DNA of 64,000 nucleotides from Rhodoferax aquaticus (GCF_006974105.1 NZ_CP036282.1:3534001-3598000); one strand, 5' to 3'; counted from the stretch's first letter, positions 10,807 through 21,494 are shown. A program made the numbers and translations. The notes: generated by a model from the sequence alone, not told the origin.

Positions 10807-11680
10807 GTTGAGAGGTTTGTGCGCCTACATAGGCTCTAGCAAACTGCAACGCAACGCGTCCGGTGCGTGAGCCTCTCTCCAGAGCCCAAACCAAGGCCTC
10901 TTGCTTCCACAAAAATGGATCGACTATGGTTCCACGACTCAGAGTGGTTACCCACTCATTTGCAATACGAAGATACTCATCTTGTGAAAATGGATAAAAA
11001 CTAAGCCAGAGGCCAAACCGCTCCGATAGAGAGATCTTCTCCTCCACTCCTTCACTTGGGTGGACTTCACCATTCTCCAAGTGCTGATATCCAAGGTTCT
11101 CGGCCAAGTACTCAGGCAATAAGTGTCGACGATTGCTGGTAGCATAAACCACAAGATTTGAAGCCCCAGCGGAAATGGACCCATCAAGCACTGACTTCAG
11201 TACCTTATACCCTGGTTCGTTTGAATCGAAACTTAGGTCATCACAGAAAACAATGAACCGTTCTGGTCGATCTGCAACGAGGTCAACAATTGACGCTAGG
11301 TCAACCAAGTGGGATTTGTCTATCTCGATTAATCGAAGCCCTTGCGTTGAGAAAGCCTGTAAGCACGCTCGCACCAAGGAAGACTTACCTGTCCCCCTAG
11401 CTCCAGTCAGCAAAACGTTATTCGCAGGACGCCCATTTACAAATTGTTCTGTGTTACGCAGTAACTGATCCCGCTGCGTGTTGATTTCTTTAAGTTGCCC
11501 GAACGAGATAGAGGCAACATGCTTTACGGGCTTTAAGAAACAGACACCTGAAGGACTTTTGACATACGAAAAGGCAATCGATTCTTCCCAGTTTGGGTTT
11601 TGGAGTGTTGTTGGCAACGACGCTTCTACGCGTTCCATGAATAGCTCACACCGAGCGAAAAATTCTTGAAGCTTATCCAT
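10799..11680 (-). CDS. DUF815 family AAA-type ATP-binding protein
   Basis: A 293-residue single-domain ATPase. Walker A GARGTGKSSLVRACL (about residues 93-107), Walker B FIVFCDDLSF, then SNRRHLLPEY, typical of the DUF815 family. Its function is unknown. In Burkholderiales it is regularly found between mutT and argJ, as here. No signal peptide or membrane segment. Likely co-transcribed with argJ (13-base gap) and mutT. Confidence 0.88.
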   Translation of the reverse strand: MDKLQEFFARCELFMERVEASLPTTLQNPNWEESIAFSYVKSPSGVCFLKPVKHVASISFGQLKEINTQRDQLLRNTEQFVNGRPANNVLLTGARGTGKSSLVRACLQAFSTQGLRLIEIDKSHLVDLASIVDLVADRPERFIVFCDDLSFDSNEPGYKVLKSVLDGSISAGASNLVVYATSNRRHLLPEYLAENLGYQHLENGEVHPSEGVEEKISLSERFGLWLSFYPFSQDEYLRIANEWVTTLSRGTIVDPFLWKQEALVWALERGSRTGRVALQFARAYVGAQTSQLG

Positions 11681-11693
11681 GCCAGATACCTTG

Positions 11694-12923
11694 TTACGAT
11701 CGGTAGTCGGCGTTAATCGTTACGTAATCGTGACTCAAGTCACACGTCCATACGGATTGACAGAAGCTGCCTCGACCTAAGCTTACGCGAACCGTGATCT
11801 CACTCTGTTTCATGACACGCTGGCCCTCCAACTCCAAGTAATCTGGATGTCTCCCACCGCTCTTGGCGACGTGGACATCATCAAGATACAAGTCAATGCC
11901 CTGCTGATCCAAATCTTCGATCCCTGCATATCCTACCGCAGCGAGAATTCGTCCTAAGTTCGGGTCGCTCGCAAAGAAAGCCGTTTTCACCAACGGCGAC
12001 TGCGCAATAGCGTAGGCAACCTTTAAACACTCTTCCTCTGACCTCCCGTGATCCACCATCACTGTGATGAACTTTGTGGCCCCCTCACCATCACGAGCTA
12101 TCGCCTGCGCAAGCCTCTTCGCAACGTCCAACAAAGCCTCTATCAGCACTCGGCCGTATTCACTTGACCAAGAAGTAATGGGGGCATGACTGGCCTTGTT
12201 TGAAGCTATCACTACCAAAGAATCATTGGTTGACGTATCTCCATCGACAGTTACTCGGTTGAACGATTGGTCCGCAAGCAACTTCGCCAGTTCAGGCATG
12301 ATGGCATCGTCAATACAAGCGTCAGTCGCAATGTAACCCAGCATAGTAGCCATATTGGGGCGAATCATTCCTGCGCCCTTGCTGATGCCTGTCACCGTCA
12401 CCCTGCTGCTCCCTAGGGTAGCTTGTGCACTGAAGGCCTTCGCCACAGTGTCAGTCGTCATGATGCTTTCAGCCGCATTAAGCCAGTTGTTGCCACTAGC
12501 ATTGGCAATGGCCGCGTCCAGTCCAGCTACAACGCGCTCAGACGGCAAGGTTTCCATGATTACCCCCGTAGAGAACGGAAGCACTTGCTCAGGGTCAATT
12601 CCCAGCTTGTCGGCCAAAGCCACACAGGTATGTCGCGCCCGTGCCAGCCCATCAACGCCCGTACCGGCATTCGCGTTGCCCGTGTTAACAAGCAGTGCCC
12701 TAACTCCCTTGCGAGTCGCTAAGTGCTCTCTGCAAATCTGAACAGGAGCGGCGCAAAATCTGTTTTGGGTAAAGACACCTGAAATGCTGGCATGCTCATC
12801 TAGCAGCATGACCATCAAGTCTTTCCGGTGTGCTTTACGTATACCGGCTTGAGCAACACCAATTCTGATTCCGTCAATCGGCAGCAGTTCTTCAGCTTTA
12901 GGAGGGAGCAAATTTACTGGCAT
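11694..12923 (-). CDS. argJ: Bifunctional ornithine acetyltransferase / N-acetylglutamate synthase
   Basis: Transfers acetyl from N-acetylornithine to glutamate, recycling the acetyl group in arginine synthesis. 409 residues. The autocleavage site is clear: [13 protein letters not shown], where cleavage before the Thr of ATML yields alpha and beta subunits. Other motifs are GISKGAGMI and DGDTSTNDS. Ten bases downstream of secA. Confidence 0.96.
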   Translation of the reverse strand: MPVNLLPPKAEELLPIDGIRIGVAQAGIRKAHRKDLMVMLLDEHASISGVFTQNRFCAAPVQICREHLATRKGVRALLVNTGNANAGTGVDGLARARHTCVALADKLGIDPEQVLPFSTGVIMETLPSERVVAGLDAAIANASGNNWLNAAESIMTTDTVAKAFSAQATLGSSRVTVTGISKGAGMIRPNMATMLGYIATDACIDDAIMPELAKLLADQSFNRVTVDGDTSTNDSLVVIASNKASHAPITSWSSEYGRVLIEALLDVAKRLAQAIARDGEGATKFITVMVDHGRSEEECLKVAYAIAQSPLVKTAFFASDPNLGRILAAVGYAGIEDLDQQGIDLYLDDVHVAKSGGRHPDYLELEGQRVMKQSEITVRVSLGRGSFCQSVWTCDLSHDYVTINADYRS

Positions 12924-12932
12924 AAACGGCTT

Positions 12933-15698
12933 TCAGGCTAACTTGCCATGGCAGTGTTTGTACTTCTTACCGCTACCACAAGGGCAGGCATCGTTGCGCC
13001 CAACCCTCGGAACTTCCGTAGAAACGCTGGTCGTCGACACTGCAGCTAGTTCGCTCTCTAACATTGTTTGCGCTGCGCCCGATTCATCGGGCGCACTGTA
13101 GGTCACGTTGGAAATGCTCTCGCCCCGACTCTCAATAGCTTCAGCGGCTTGATCTAGCTGCTCGTTGGACTGGATCTTTACCGTCATAAGAATCTTGGTC
13201 ACATCGTTTTTGACCGAGTCCAATAGCTGGCCAAATAACTCAAAGGCTTCACGCTTGTATTCCTGCTTGGGTTGCTTTTGAGCATATCCGCGCAAATGAA
13301 TGCCTTGACGCAAGTAGTCCAGCGCACTCAGGTGATCTCTCCAATGCGTATCCAAGCTTTGCAAAAGGACCATGCGTTCAAACTGCGTGAAGTTCGCGGA
13401 TCCAACCAGATCAACCTTAGTGGCAAAGTAAGCATTCGCAGCCGTTATGACAGTACCCAAGATCTCATCGTCTGTAATGGCCGACGCTTGAGAGACTTGC
13501 TCAACCAGGTCAACGTTTAATTGCCATTCATCGACTAAATTTTTTTGCAGCGCTTTGATATCCCACTGTTCTTCAACTGACTCAACGGGTACGAATTGCC
13601 GGACCAAGTCATCGAAGCATCCTTCCCGCAAAGCCGTAATCTGTCCATCTAGGTCAGAAGCATCTAAGATGGCATTGCGTTGCTGGTAGATGACTTTACG
13701 TTGATCATTTGACACATCATCGTATTCAAGAAGCTGCTTTCGCATGTCAAAGTTGCGCGCCTCCACCTTACGCTGTGCACTCTCAATGCTACGGGTGACA
13801 ATACTTGCTTCTATTGCCTCGCCCTCAGGCATTTTGAGGCGATCCATGATAGCTTTGACACGGTCCCCCGCAAATATGCGCATCAACGAGTCATCTAGGC
13901 TTAGATAGAACCTAGAGGATCCGGGGTCACCCTGTCGACCCGAACGTCCACGAAGCTGGTTGTCAATTCGGCGTGACTCATGGCGCTCCGTGGCAATAAT
14001 CCTTAAACCGCCCAAGGCCTTTATCTTCTCGTGCTCCGCGGACCAACTGCTGCGTAATTCAGCAAGCTTCGCCTGCTTTGCAGGCTCCTCCAAAGCGGGG
14101 TCTTGTTCAATCTCTTGAACATTTTTTTCGATAGAGCCTCCAAGTACGATATCTGTTCCACGCCCCGCCATATTGGTGGCAATGGTGATCATTTTGGCGC
14201 GCCCGGCTTGGGCAACAATGTCAGCTTCACGTGCGTGCTGCTTGGCATTGAGCACTTGATGGGGTAGCTTTTCTTGCTCTAGGAGTTGAGCGATGATTTC
14301 CGAATTCTCGATGGAAGTGGTCCCCACCAACACAGGCTGGCCTCGCTCGTAGCACTCGCGAATATCTTGAATTGCAGCATCGTATTTTTCTTTTGTTGTT
14401 TTGTAGACGCGATCAAGCTGATCTTCACGGCGACTGATACGGTTTGGAGGAATAACAACCGTTTCGAGGCCATAAATCTCTTGGAACTCATAAGCTTCTG
14501 TGTCCGCCGTTCCCGTCATCCCAGACAACTTCCCGTAAAGGCGAAAATAGTTCTGAAACGTAATTGAAGCGAGCGTCTGATTTTCAGCTTGAATGCTGAC
14601 TCCCTCTTTTGCTTCGACCGCTTGATGCAGACCGTCGCTCCAACGTCGGCCTGTCATTAGGCGTCCGGTAAACTCATCGACGATGACGATTTCGCCTTGT
14701 TGCACCACGTAGTGTTGATCACGGTGATAGAGATGATTAGCTCGCAACGCAGCATACAAATGGTGCATGAGCGTAATGTTTGCTGGGTCATACAAGGAAG
14801 CACCAGCAGGAATGAGCCCTAAGTCGGCAAATATTGCCTCTGCTGTTTCGTGCCCTTGCTCGGTCAGGAAGACTTGATGGCTCTTCTCATCGACGGTGAA
14901 GTCTCCTGGTTTGGTAACTCCTTCACCGGTTCGTGGATCAGCCTCCCCCTCTTGTCTTGTTAAACGAGGAGCAGCCTTGTTGATCGCCACATACATCTCT
15001 GTATGGTCTTCGGCTTGGCCGCTAATGATTAAAGGCGTCCGCGCCTCATCAATCAAAATAGAGTCAACTTCGTCAACGATTGCGTAGTTCAGCCCACGCT
15101 GAACACGGTCGGCAGCTTCGTACACCATGTTGTCGCGCAAGTAGTCGAAACCGAATTCATTATTCGTTCCATATGTAATATCTGCCCGATACGCGGCCTG
15201 CTTGTCCTCTCGGGACATTTGAGGCAAGTTAATGCCTACCGTCAGTCCGAGAAAGCTATACAAACGGCCCATCCACTGGGCATCACGATTGGCTAAGTAG
15301 TCGTTGACGGTAACAACATGGACACCCTTGCCCGTTAAGGCGTTTAGGTAGACGGGAAGCGTGGCGGTCAAGGTTTTACCTTCGCCAGTTCTCATCTCTG
15401 ATATTTTCCCCGCGTGCAGCGACATACCACCCAGTAGCTGAACATCGAAATGCCGCATCTTCATTGCGCGTTTTGAGCCCTCTCTCACCACCGCAAACGC
15501 TTCTGGCAAGATCGAATCGAGTGTTTCTCCATTGGCGACCCGTTGTTTAAACTCAGCCGTTTTCCCGGTCAGTTGGGCATCGCTCAATGATTCATACTGC
15601 GGCTCTAGTGCGTTGATACGCGCAACAACTCCGCGAAATTGTTTAAGCAAGCGGTCATTGCGACTGCCAAAAATTTTGGTGAGGATGTTTATGGCCAT
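12933..15698 (-). CDS. secA: Protein translocase ATPase SecA
   Basis: The motor of the Sec pathway. I choose the ATG at 15698, which gives the usual opening [16 protein letters not shown] (921 residues); the frame allows eight more residues. Walker A region [24 protein letters not shown], and [11 protein letters not shown] are intact. The C-terminus has the zinc SEC-C tail [13 protein letters not shown] that contacts SecB. Followed by argJ. Confidence 0.98.
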   Translation of the reverse strand: MAINILTKIFGSRNDRLLKQFRGVVARINALEPQYESLSDAQLTGKTAEFKQRVANGETLDSILPEAFAVVREGSKRAMKMRHFDVQLLGGMSLHAGKISEMRTGEGKTLTATLPVYLNALTGKGVHVVTVNDYLANRDAQWMGRLYSFLGLTVGINLPQMSREDKQAAYRADITYGTNNEFGFDYLRDNMVYEAADRVQRGLNYAIVDEVDSILIDEARTPLIISGQAEDHTEMYVAINKAAPRLTRQEGEADPRTGEGVTKPGDFTVDEKSHQVFLTEQGHETAEAIFADLGLIPAGASLYDPANITLMHHLYAALRANHLYHRDQHYVVQQGEIVIVDEFTGRLMTGRRWSDGLHQAVEAKEGVSIQAENQTLASITFQNYFRLYGKLSGMTGTADTEAYEFQEIYGLETVVIPPNRISRREDQLDRVYKTTKEKYDAAIQDIRECYERGQPVLVGTTSIENSEIIAQLLEQEKLPHQVLNAKQHAREADIVAQAGRAKMITIATNMAGRGTDIVLGGSIEKNVQEIEQDPALEEPAKQAKLAELRSSWSAEHEKIKALGGLRIIATERHESRRIDNQLRGRSGRQGDPGSSRFYLSLDDSLMRIFAGDRVKAIMDRLKMPEGEAIEASIVTRSIESAQRKVEARNFDMRKQLLEYDDVSNDQRKVIYQQRNAILDASDLDGQITALREGCFDDLVRQFVPVESVEEQWDIKALQKNLVDEWQLNVDLVEQVSQASAITDDEILGTVITAANAYFATKVDLVGSANFTQFERMVLLQSLDTHWRDHLSALDYLRQGIHLRGYAQKQPKQEYKREAFELFGQLLDSVKNDVTKILMTVKIQSNEQLDQAAEAIESRGESISNVTYSAPDESGAAQTMLESELAAVSTTSVSTEVPRVGRNDACPCGSGKKYKHCHGKLA

Positions 15699-15900
15699 GC
15701 GTGCAAGACTGACGCTCAACACAAAAGAAGCTGAGCTCAGTTCAGTCCGTTATTCCTGATCTAGGTGGAAGGGAGGTAAACCAATTAGAAAGCTGAAGGT
15801 TACTTCGATTTGCCCGGTTGATTTACCCAATCACCTATTTTAGCTCCGCTGAATTCAGTGCAAGTGCGCGGGCGCATGCACCCCGGACCCGCAAACCCAA

Positions 15901-16836
15901 TCAGTTTTTGAGCGCCTGCGCACCCGCGAGTGTTCGACCAGCATCGAGAAACTTCTGAGGGTCTTGCGGGATCCCTTGGACCAGTACCTCAAAGTGCAAA
16001 TGCGGGCCCGTAGAGCGGCCTGTATTTCCGACCTCCGCCACCTTCTGCCCGCGCTTGATGAGATCGCCCTTTTTTACAAAGACCTTGGAGGCGTGGGCAT
16101 AACGTGTGATGAGATCATTGCCATGATCTATCTCTACCATATTGCCGTATTGCGTGTGGTACTCCTGAGTGACCACTACTCCGCCAGCTGCCGAAAAAAT
16201 ATCCGTCCCAGGCTCTGCTGGAAAATCGAGTCCCGTGTGTAGCGCTGAACGGCCAGTAATTGGATCAATCCGCCAGCCAAAAATAGAGCCGAGGTTTGCG
16301 GCTCGCACGGGCACTTGGGTCGGCACCATCATTTTTTTAATTTTTTGCTCAAAAAGCCGCGACTCTATGACGGTCATAACGTCGGTTCTCTGATTCGCCA
16401 ATTGATCCAACTCATTCAGGGTAGCTTGGAGCTCTTCCATCGACAAATCGCGACCAATAACCAACCGCCCACCTTGTCCTGGTTTGATCATAATTTCAGC
16501 CGGATTCACCCCCGCAAGGCCAGAAACCCGTTCGCCCAAGGACTCCAATTGAATCATTTTGGCCTGCATTTCTCCTAAACGCTTGGCCATCACCTCGATG
16601 TTTTCGCGCATGAAGCGATCTTGTTGTGCCACTTCATCCTTAACCACCAGGCGCACAAGCGTCCCAATGATTGGCCACCCCTCCCGCGCACCCTTCAAGA
16701 ATACCCAGTGGTATAAGGTTGCAGACGCAAACACCAACACCACAGACACTGCACACAGTGAAACCAGTAATTTCATCCCACTAAGGTGGATGGCTCGACT
16801 CTTTGCCAGCCATGCATCCGTAATAATCAACTGCAT
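15901..16836 (-). CDS. Membrane-anchored M23 family metallopeptidase
   Basis: 311 residues: an N-terminal membrane segment (about 20-45), a coiled-coil region (about 75-150), then a LytM/M23 domain (about 190-295). The zinc-site pattern is HTGLDFPAEPGTD and HLHFEV, so it looks catalytically competent (peptidoglycan endopeptidase) rather than an EnvC-like degenerate form. It sits beside secA and divergent from the DciA-like gene, an arrangement recurrent in Comamonadaceae. No gene is seen in the 200 bases between it and secA. Confidence 0.9.
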   Translation of the reverse strand: MQLIITDAWLAKSRAIHLSGMKLLVSLCAVSVVLVFASATLYHWVFLKGAREGWPIIGTLVRLVVKDEVAQQDRFMRENIEVMAKRLGEMQAKMIQLESLGERVSGLAGVNPAEIMIKPGQGGRLVIGRDLSMEELQATLNELDQLANQRTDVMTVIESRLFEQKIKKMMVPTQVPVRAANLGSIFGWRIDPITGRSALHTGLDFPAEPGTDIFSAAGGVVVTQEYHTQYGNMVEIDHGNDLITRYAHASKVFVKKGDLIKRGQKVAEVGNTGRSTGPHLHFEVLVQGIPQDPQKFLDAGRTLAGAQALKN

Positions 16837-16860
16837 TGCAAACCTCCCTTTACTTCACAC

Positions 16861-17175
16861 ATGAACCGGCGCAGTCACTCTATATCCGTACTACAAGCAA
16901 CGCAGGACTCGCCTACATTTGCTCAGTTAAGTGCCTTGGTGACTGAATCTGCAGCACGCCTTCAAGCCATTGACTCCCTTATTCCGACTTCACTTCGCAA
17001 GCTGATACAGGCTGGCCCAATCGATGGGGCGAATTGGTGCATTATTGTTGACAACAATGCTGTCGCAGCAAAAATACGGCAACTGCAACCTGCTATTGAG
17101 GCACACTTGAGAAGCAAGGGCTGGGATGTGACTGCTATTCGCTTAAAAGTTAGCGCTTTAAGGAAGTCAGGGTAG
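16861..17175 (+). CDS. DciA-like (DUF721) protein
   Basis: A 104-residue protein of the DUF721 family, whose DciA branch recruits the replicative helicase DnaB in bacteria lacking DnaC. The ATG at 16861 is used; the longer frame upstream overlaps the divergent M23 gene. The KH-like segment around LIPTSLRKLIQAGPIDGANW and ILIVDNN-type strand is recognisable. Normally next to lpxC-ftsZ in relatives; here tRNA-Thr follows instead. Confidence 0.7.
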   Translation: MNRRSHSISVLQATQDSPTFAQLSALVTESAARLQAIDSLIPTSLRKLIQAGPIDGANWCIIVDNNAVAAKIRQLQPAIEAHLRSKGWDVTAIRLKVSALRKSG

Positions 17176-17199
17176 CTACGCGGAGTCGCGCAAATGAAA

Positions 17200-17275
17200 T
17201 GGTGCCGATTATCGGATTCGAACTGATGACCTACCGCTTACAAGGCGGTTGCTCTACCAACTGAGCTAAATCGGC
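17200..17275 (-). tRNA. tRNA-Thr (anticodon TGT)
   Basis: The minus-strand cloverleaf has acceptor GCCGATT/AATCGGC, D-arm GCTC...GAGC, and anticodon stem ACCGC/GCGGT with loop CTTGTAA (anticodon TGT, Thr). The T-loop is TTCGAAT, and CCA is encoded at 17200-17202. The T-stem (ATCAG/CCGAT) has an A-C mismatch at its fourth pair. Confidence 0.95.
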
Positions 17276-17326
17276 ACTACGGAAATTATAACCCAGCAAA
17301 CAACCCAAAACTAAGCTGGCCAAATT

Positions 17327-17803
17327 CTATTTGATGCGTGTTAAAGATGGCCTAGGTGTCGGAGTGGGAGACCGAGGCGGGCCGGAATCATCCGCTCCGG
17401 CTTTAACAACACTTGTCAGCGCAGTGGTCGGTTTTAAATCTTCCTGCCTACGCCGTTCACCAGATTTATTGGTAGATGCCGCGGCCATAGGGAAAGTCAT
17501 GCCCTGACCATTCTCCCTCGCATAGATCGCGAGGACCCTTCCGATGGGCACTACGATATCTCTGGCGACTCCACCAAACCTGCCTTTGAACTCAATAGCA
17601 TCATTTCCTAACTGAAGCGCACTTGTGGCATCGAAGCTGATGTTCAGCACAATCTCACCGTCTTTTACATACTCGTGAGGTACCCGCACAGTCTCGTCAG
17701 CCAATACTGCTATGAATGGGGTAAACCCATTGTCGGTGCACCATTCGTACAGCGCACGGATCAGATAAGGGCGGGTTGAACCCACAACTGGAGTATCTGG
17801 CAT
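17327..17803 (-). CDS. sspB: ClpXP specificity-enhancing factor SspB
   Basis: An adaptor that tethers ssrA-tagged proteins to ClpXP. 158 residues. The N-terminal substrate-binding fold includes RPYLIRALYEWC, VPHEYVKDGEIVLNIS and FGGVARDIVVP. A long flexible linker leads to the C-terminal ClpX-binding peptide ending PRPSLTRIK. Directly downstream of sspA (8 bases), the standard operon. Confidence 0.93.
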   Translation of the reverse strand: MPDTPVVGSTRPYLIRALYEWCTDNGFTPFIAVLADETVRVPHEYVKDGEIVLNISFDATSALQLGNDAIEFKGRFGGVARDIVVPIGRVLAIYARENGQGMTFPMAAASTNKSGERRRQEDLKPTTALTSVVKAGADDSGPPRSPTPTPRPSLTRIK

Positions 17804-17811
17804 GTTGGTGA

Positions 17812-18423
17812 CTACTTGCGCATTACTTTTTCCGAGGGAGTCAGTGCTTCAATGTACGCTGGCCGCGAAAAGATCCGCTCTGCATACTTCAATAGAGGCG
17901 CAGCATTCTTGCTGAGTTCAATGCCATAAAAATCTAGGCGCCATAGCAAAGGAGCAATCGCCACATCTAACATCGAGAAGCTGTCACCCAACATAAACTT
18001 GTTTTTCAAAAACACGGGGGCCAGTTGCGTCAATCGGTCACGAATATGCGCTCGAGCCTTCTCCAGTGCTTTTTCATTGCCCTTTGAAGCACGAGCTTCC
18101 AAGGTAGTTACATGAACAAACAATTCCTTCTCAAAGTTTAGTAAGAAAAGGCGCACACGCGCTCGATCAACAGGGTCCCCGGGCATCAGTTGCGGGTGCG
18201 GAAACCGCTCATCAATATATTCATTGATGATGTTCGATTCATACAGAATCAAGTCGCGCTCTACCAGAATAGGCACCTGCCCATAGGGGTTCATAACGCT
18301 GATGTCTTCTGGCTTGTTGTACAGATCAACATCGCGAATTTCAAAATCCATTCCCTTCTCAAATAAAACAAACCGGCAACGGTGGGAAAAGGGGCAGGTA
18401 GTTCCTGAATACAACACCATCAT
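17812..18423 (-). CDS. sspA: Stringent starvation protein A
   Basis: A glutathione S-transferase-fold protein (203 residues) that binds RNA polymerase. N-terminal thioredoxin-like domain with TTCPFSHRCRFVLFEKGMDF, then an all-helical C-terminal domain (GDSFSMLDVAIAPLLWRLD). First gene of sspAB. The petABC terminator lies immediately upstream. Confidence 0.93.
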   Translation of the reverse strand: MMVLYSGTTCPFSHRCRFVLFEKGMDFEIRDVDLYNKPEDISVMNPYGQVPILVERDLILYESNIINEYIDERFPHPQLMPGDPVDRARVRLFLLNFEKELFVHVTTLEARASKGNEKALEKARAHIRDRLTQLAPVFLKNKFMLGDSFSMLDVAIAPLLWRLDFYGIELSKNAAPLLKYAERIFSRPAYIEALTPSEKVMRK

Positions 18424-18437
18424 GACGACAGACTCCT

Positions 18438-18476
18438 AAAAAATAAAAGAGTGGGACGCCTTCGCGCACCCACTCT
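18438..18476 (-). terminator. Rho-independent terminator of petABC
   Basis: On the minus strand AGAGTGGG pairs with CCCACTCT (13-base loop) and is followed by a T-rich run (TTTATTTTTT). It lies between petC and sspA and separates the two units. Confidence 0.75.
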
Positions 18477-18527
18477 GACCGCATCAAGCATTTATCGGCA
18501 ATCGACTTGCGCTTGCTTGCACAAAAT

Positions 18528-19286
18528 CTACTTCACATCTTTCCAAAACGCCGCGTTTAAGCGCCAAGCAAACAAAGTCATGACCGATAAAAACAGCAAA
18601 ACCCAAACGCCAACCCGAACACGGGTTGTTTGAGCAGGCTCTGCCATCCACTGGAGGTAATTGACTAAGTCACCCACAGCCTCATCGTACTGAGCGGGGG
18701 ACATCGTACCTGGTGTGAGTTGCTCCCACTTCTTGAATACGTGTACTTCGTGTCCATGCTCTTCGATGGTTTCATACACGGGCACGCGCTTACCTTGCAA
18801 TTCCCACAAAGCATGGGGCATACCGACGTTCGGGAAAGCCAAATTATTCCAGCCAGTGGCCTTGCTCTCGTCTGCGTAATAAGTTCGAAGATAGGTGTAA
18901 AGGTAATCGGCACCACTACCCTGACCAACCGAAGCTCGGGATCTCGCGATCACGGTGAGATCCGGAGGGTTAGCACCAAACCACTCTTTCGCTTGCTTGG
19001 GATCAATAGCAGCCTTCATGGTTTCACCCACTTTCTCTGTGGTGAACAACAAATTGTCTTTGATCTGCTGGTCATTCAGACCGATATCCTTCAAGCGATT
19101 AAAGCGCATGAATGCAGCGGAATGGCAATTCAAGCAGTAGTTGACAAACAGCTTGGCTCCATTTTGCAAAGAAGCAAGGTCATTGATCTTGTTTGGTGCC
19201 TTGTCCCAAGGTATTCCACCTGTACTGGCCTGCGCACCGATTACAAATCCAAGCGCCGCTATCAAGCTAACGAATATTTTTTTCAT
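18528..19286 (-). CDS. petC: Cytochrome c1 of the bc1 complex
   Basis: The membrane-anchored c-type haem subunit of complex III, passing electrons from the Rieske centre to soluble cytochrome c. ATG 19286 gives a signal peptide (MKKIFVSLIAALGFVIGAQA) and 252 residues; the frame extends further into petB but that part is not coding for this protein. Haem site CLNCH. The methionine ligand region and a C-terminal membrane anchor (VWVLLFLSVMTLFAW) are present. Confidence 0.95.
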   Translation of the reverse strand: MKKIFVSLIAALGFVIGAQASTGGIPWDKAPNKINDLASLQNGAKLFVNYCLNCHSAAFMRFNRLKDIGLNDQQIKDNLLFTTEKVGETMKAAIDPKQAKEWFGANPPDLTVIARSRASVGQGSGADYLYTYLRTYYADESKATGWNNLAFPNVGMPHALWELQGKRVPVYETIEEHGHEVHVFKKWEQLTPGTMSPAQYDEAVGDLVNYLQWMAEPAQTTRVRVGVWVLLFLSVMTLFAWRLNAAFWKDVK

Positions 19287-19302
19287 TTGTGCTTTCCCGG
19301 AT

Positions 19303-20715
19303 TCAATGGGCAGAAAAATTAACGCGGGTCGGAACCGGCTTGGGTTCTCCCAAGGTGCTCCACCAAGGCATGAGGAAGAAGAACCCAAAGTAGAACAAGG
19401 TACCAACTTGTGAAACACGCTCACCAATTTGCGAAGGTGGCTGCACTCCAAGGTAGGCCAAGACAACAAAGTTCAACACAAACACTGCATACAGATACTT
19501 ATGCCAATCTGGACGATAGCGAATCGACTTAACAGGGCTGTTATCCAGCCATGGCAAGAAGAACAAGACGACTACTGCGCCACCCATCACTACCACACCC
19601 CAAAACTTGGCATCTATTGATAGCATCAATACGGACGCAACTAGCGCAGCTCCTATGATGGCACCCTTGAAGATAGCAGGAAGCTTGAACTTCAGTGCAC
19701 TAAAGCCAGCAGCACCTAGTACACACGCAATCAGCACATACAACATTTCGCTGGTGATCGCACGCAACATGGAGTAATAAGGCGTGAAGTACCAGACTGG
19801 CGCGATGTGGGCAGGCGTCTTTAGCGGATCAGCCGGAATGAAGTTGTTGTACTCCAAGAAATACCCACCCATTTCAGGAGCGAAGAAAATGATTGCGGTA
19901 AACACCATCAGAAACATGCTCACCGCGAAGATGTCATGCACTGTGTAGTACGGATGGAAAGGAATGCCATCAAGGGGATGACCTTGGGCATCACGAGGAG
20001 CGTTCGGGCCTTTGATTTCAATACCATCAGGATTATTGGAGCCGACATCATGCAGAGCCAACAGATGAGCTACAACCAAACCCAACAACACCAAAGGAAC
20101 CGCTATCACGTGAAACGCGAAGAAGCGATTCAGTGTTGCGTCACCAACAACATAGTCACCACGGATCAGTAGCGCAAGGTCAGGACCAATGAATGGTACC
20201 GCAGCGAACAGGTTTACGATGACCTGAGCACCCCAGTAGCTCATTTGCCCCCAAGGCAGTAGATAACCCATGAACGCTTCGGCCATCAAGCACAAGAAGA
20301 TCGCACAACCAAATACCCAAACCAATTCACGAGGTTTGCGGTAGCTACCGTATAACAGCCCTCTAAACATATGCAAGTACACAACAACGAAGAAGGCGGA
20401 TGCTCCAGTCGAATGCATGTATCGAATGAGCCAACCCCAAGGTACATCGCGCATGATGTACTCAACCGAACCAAAAGCCAGAGCAGCATCTGGCTTGTAG
20501 TGCATTACCAAAAATATACCGGTAACGATTTGGATAACCAGCACTAGAAGTGCCAATGACCCAAAGATGTACCAGAAATTAAAGTTCTTGGGCGCGTAGT
20601 ACTCCGACATGTGCACTTTGTATGCATCAAATGCCGTTGGAAACCGGTTTTCGAACCAGTTTGTGAGTTTTTCGCCCGAGGATGCGTTAGGAGAAACTTC
20701 CTTAAATTGAGCCAT
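19303..20715 (-). CDS. petB: Cytochrome b of the bc1 complex
   Basis: The quinol-oxidising membrane subunit of complex III. 470 residues, full-length mitochondrial-type b (not split b6/subunit IV). It has about eight to nine membrane helices, histidine pairs for the two haems (RYMHSTGASAFF and FHVIAVPLVLLGLVVAH), and the Qo-site PEWY equivalent PVWYFTPYY. Second gene of petABC. Confidence 0.97.
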   Translation of the reverse strand: MAQFKEVSPNASSGEKLTNWFENRFPTAFDAYKVHMSEYYAPKNFNFWYIFGSLALLVLVIQIVTGIFLVMHYKPDAALAFGSVEYIMRDVPWGWLIRYMHSTGASAFFVVVYLHMFRGLLYGSYRKPRELVWVFGCAIFLCLMAEAFMGYLLPWGQMSYWGAQVIVNLFAAVPFIGPDLALLIRGDYVVGDATLNRFFAFHVIAVPLVLLGLVVAHLLALHDVGSNNPDGIEIKGPNAPRDAQGHPLDGIPFHPYYTVHDIFAVSMFLMVFTAIIFFAPEMGGYFLEYNNFIPADPLKTPAHIAPVWYFTPYYSMLRAITSEMLYVLIACVLGAAGFSALKFKLPAIFKGAIIGAALVASVLMLSIDAKFWGVVVMGGAVVVLFFLPWLDNSPVKSIRYRPDWHKYLYAVFVLNFVVLAYLGVQPPSQIGERVSQVGTLFYFGFFFLMPWWSTLGEPKPVPTRVNFSAH

Positions 20716-20725
20716 GTCTTATTCC

Positions 20726-21340
20726 TCAGGCTTTCTTGTCTTCACCGATCAGCAACTTGCTGTCAGAAAGATACATATGGGGAGGGACTTCAAGATTATC
20801 TGGCGCGGGCTTGTTTTTAAAGACACGACCAGCCATGTCAAAGGTAGACCCGTGGCATGGGCAGAGGAAGCCGCCAGTCCAATCATCAGGCAAAGAGGGT
20901 TGGGCGCCTGCTTGGAATTTATCCGAAGGGGAGCACCCTAGGTGCGAGCAAATTCCAACTGCCACAAAAAACTCTGGCTTGATGGACCGAGCTTCATTGC
21001 GTGCGTACTCTGGCGTCAACTCCCCCGGCTTGCGTTCAGACTTGGGATCGGCCAACTGGCTTGATACTTTGGACAACGCAGCAACCTGCTCGGGGGTTCT
21101 GCGCACAATCCAGACTGGCTTGCCGCGCCATTCCACCGTTTTCTTCTCGCCGGGCTTGATGTCAGCAATATCAACCTCAACTGCAGCACCTGCAGCCTTC
21201 GCTCTTTCAGAAGGTTGAAATGTGCTCACAAAGGGAATAGCGGTTGCAATACCGCCCACAGCACCAGCGCAAGCGGAGGTGATTATCCAAGTCCGCTTGC
21301 TGGAGTCGATCTGTTTCGCGTCGACAGGGGTTTCACTCAT
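20726..21340 (-). CDS. petA: Rieske iron-sulfur subunit of the bc1 complex
   Basis: Carries the 2Fe-2S centre that accepts electrons from quinol. ATG 21340 gives 204 residues. An N-terminal membrane anchor follows SSKRTWIITSACAGAV; the twin-arginine pair usual in this family is Lys-Arg here. Cluster ligands are in CSHLGCSP and CPCHGSTFD. First gene of petABC, with a likely promoter just upstream. Confidence 0.95.
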   Translation of the reverse strand: MSETPVDAKQIDSSKRTWIITSACAGAVGGIATAIPFVSTFQPSERAKAAGAAVEVDIADIKPGEKKTVEWRGKPVWIVRRTPEQVAALSKVSSQLADPKSERKPGELTPEYARNEARSIKPEFFVAVGICSHLGCSPSDKFQAGAQPSLPDDWTGGFLCPCHGSTFDMAGRVFKNKPAPDNLEVPPHMYLSDSKLLIGEDKKA

Positions 21341-21381
21341 GAGAATCCTCAATGAACATCACTACTAGGGGTTAGCGGACG

Positions 21382-21411
21382 ATTGTAGCTGACCCTATGC
21401 CAAACTTTCAA
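21382..21411 (-). promoter_or_regulatory. Probable promoter of petABC
   Basis: Minus-strand -35 TTGAAA (21406-21411) and -10 TACAAT (21382-21387) with an 18-base spacer, about 40 bases upstream of the petA ATG and divergent from mscL. Confidence 0.5.
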
Positions 21412-21494
21412 CGCAAAGCAAGCACTGTACCTTGCAACACCCTTCAGTTTTTCGGCAATACTCTGTTTTCCATAACCAGTTAAGGGGCTTAGCG

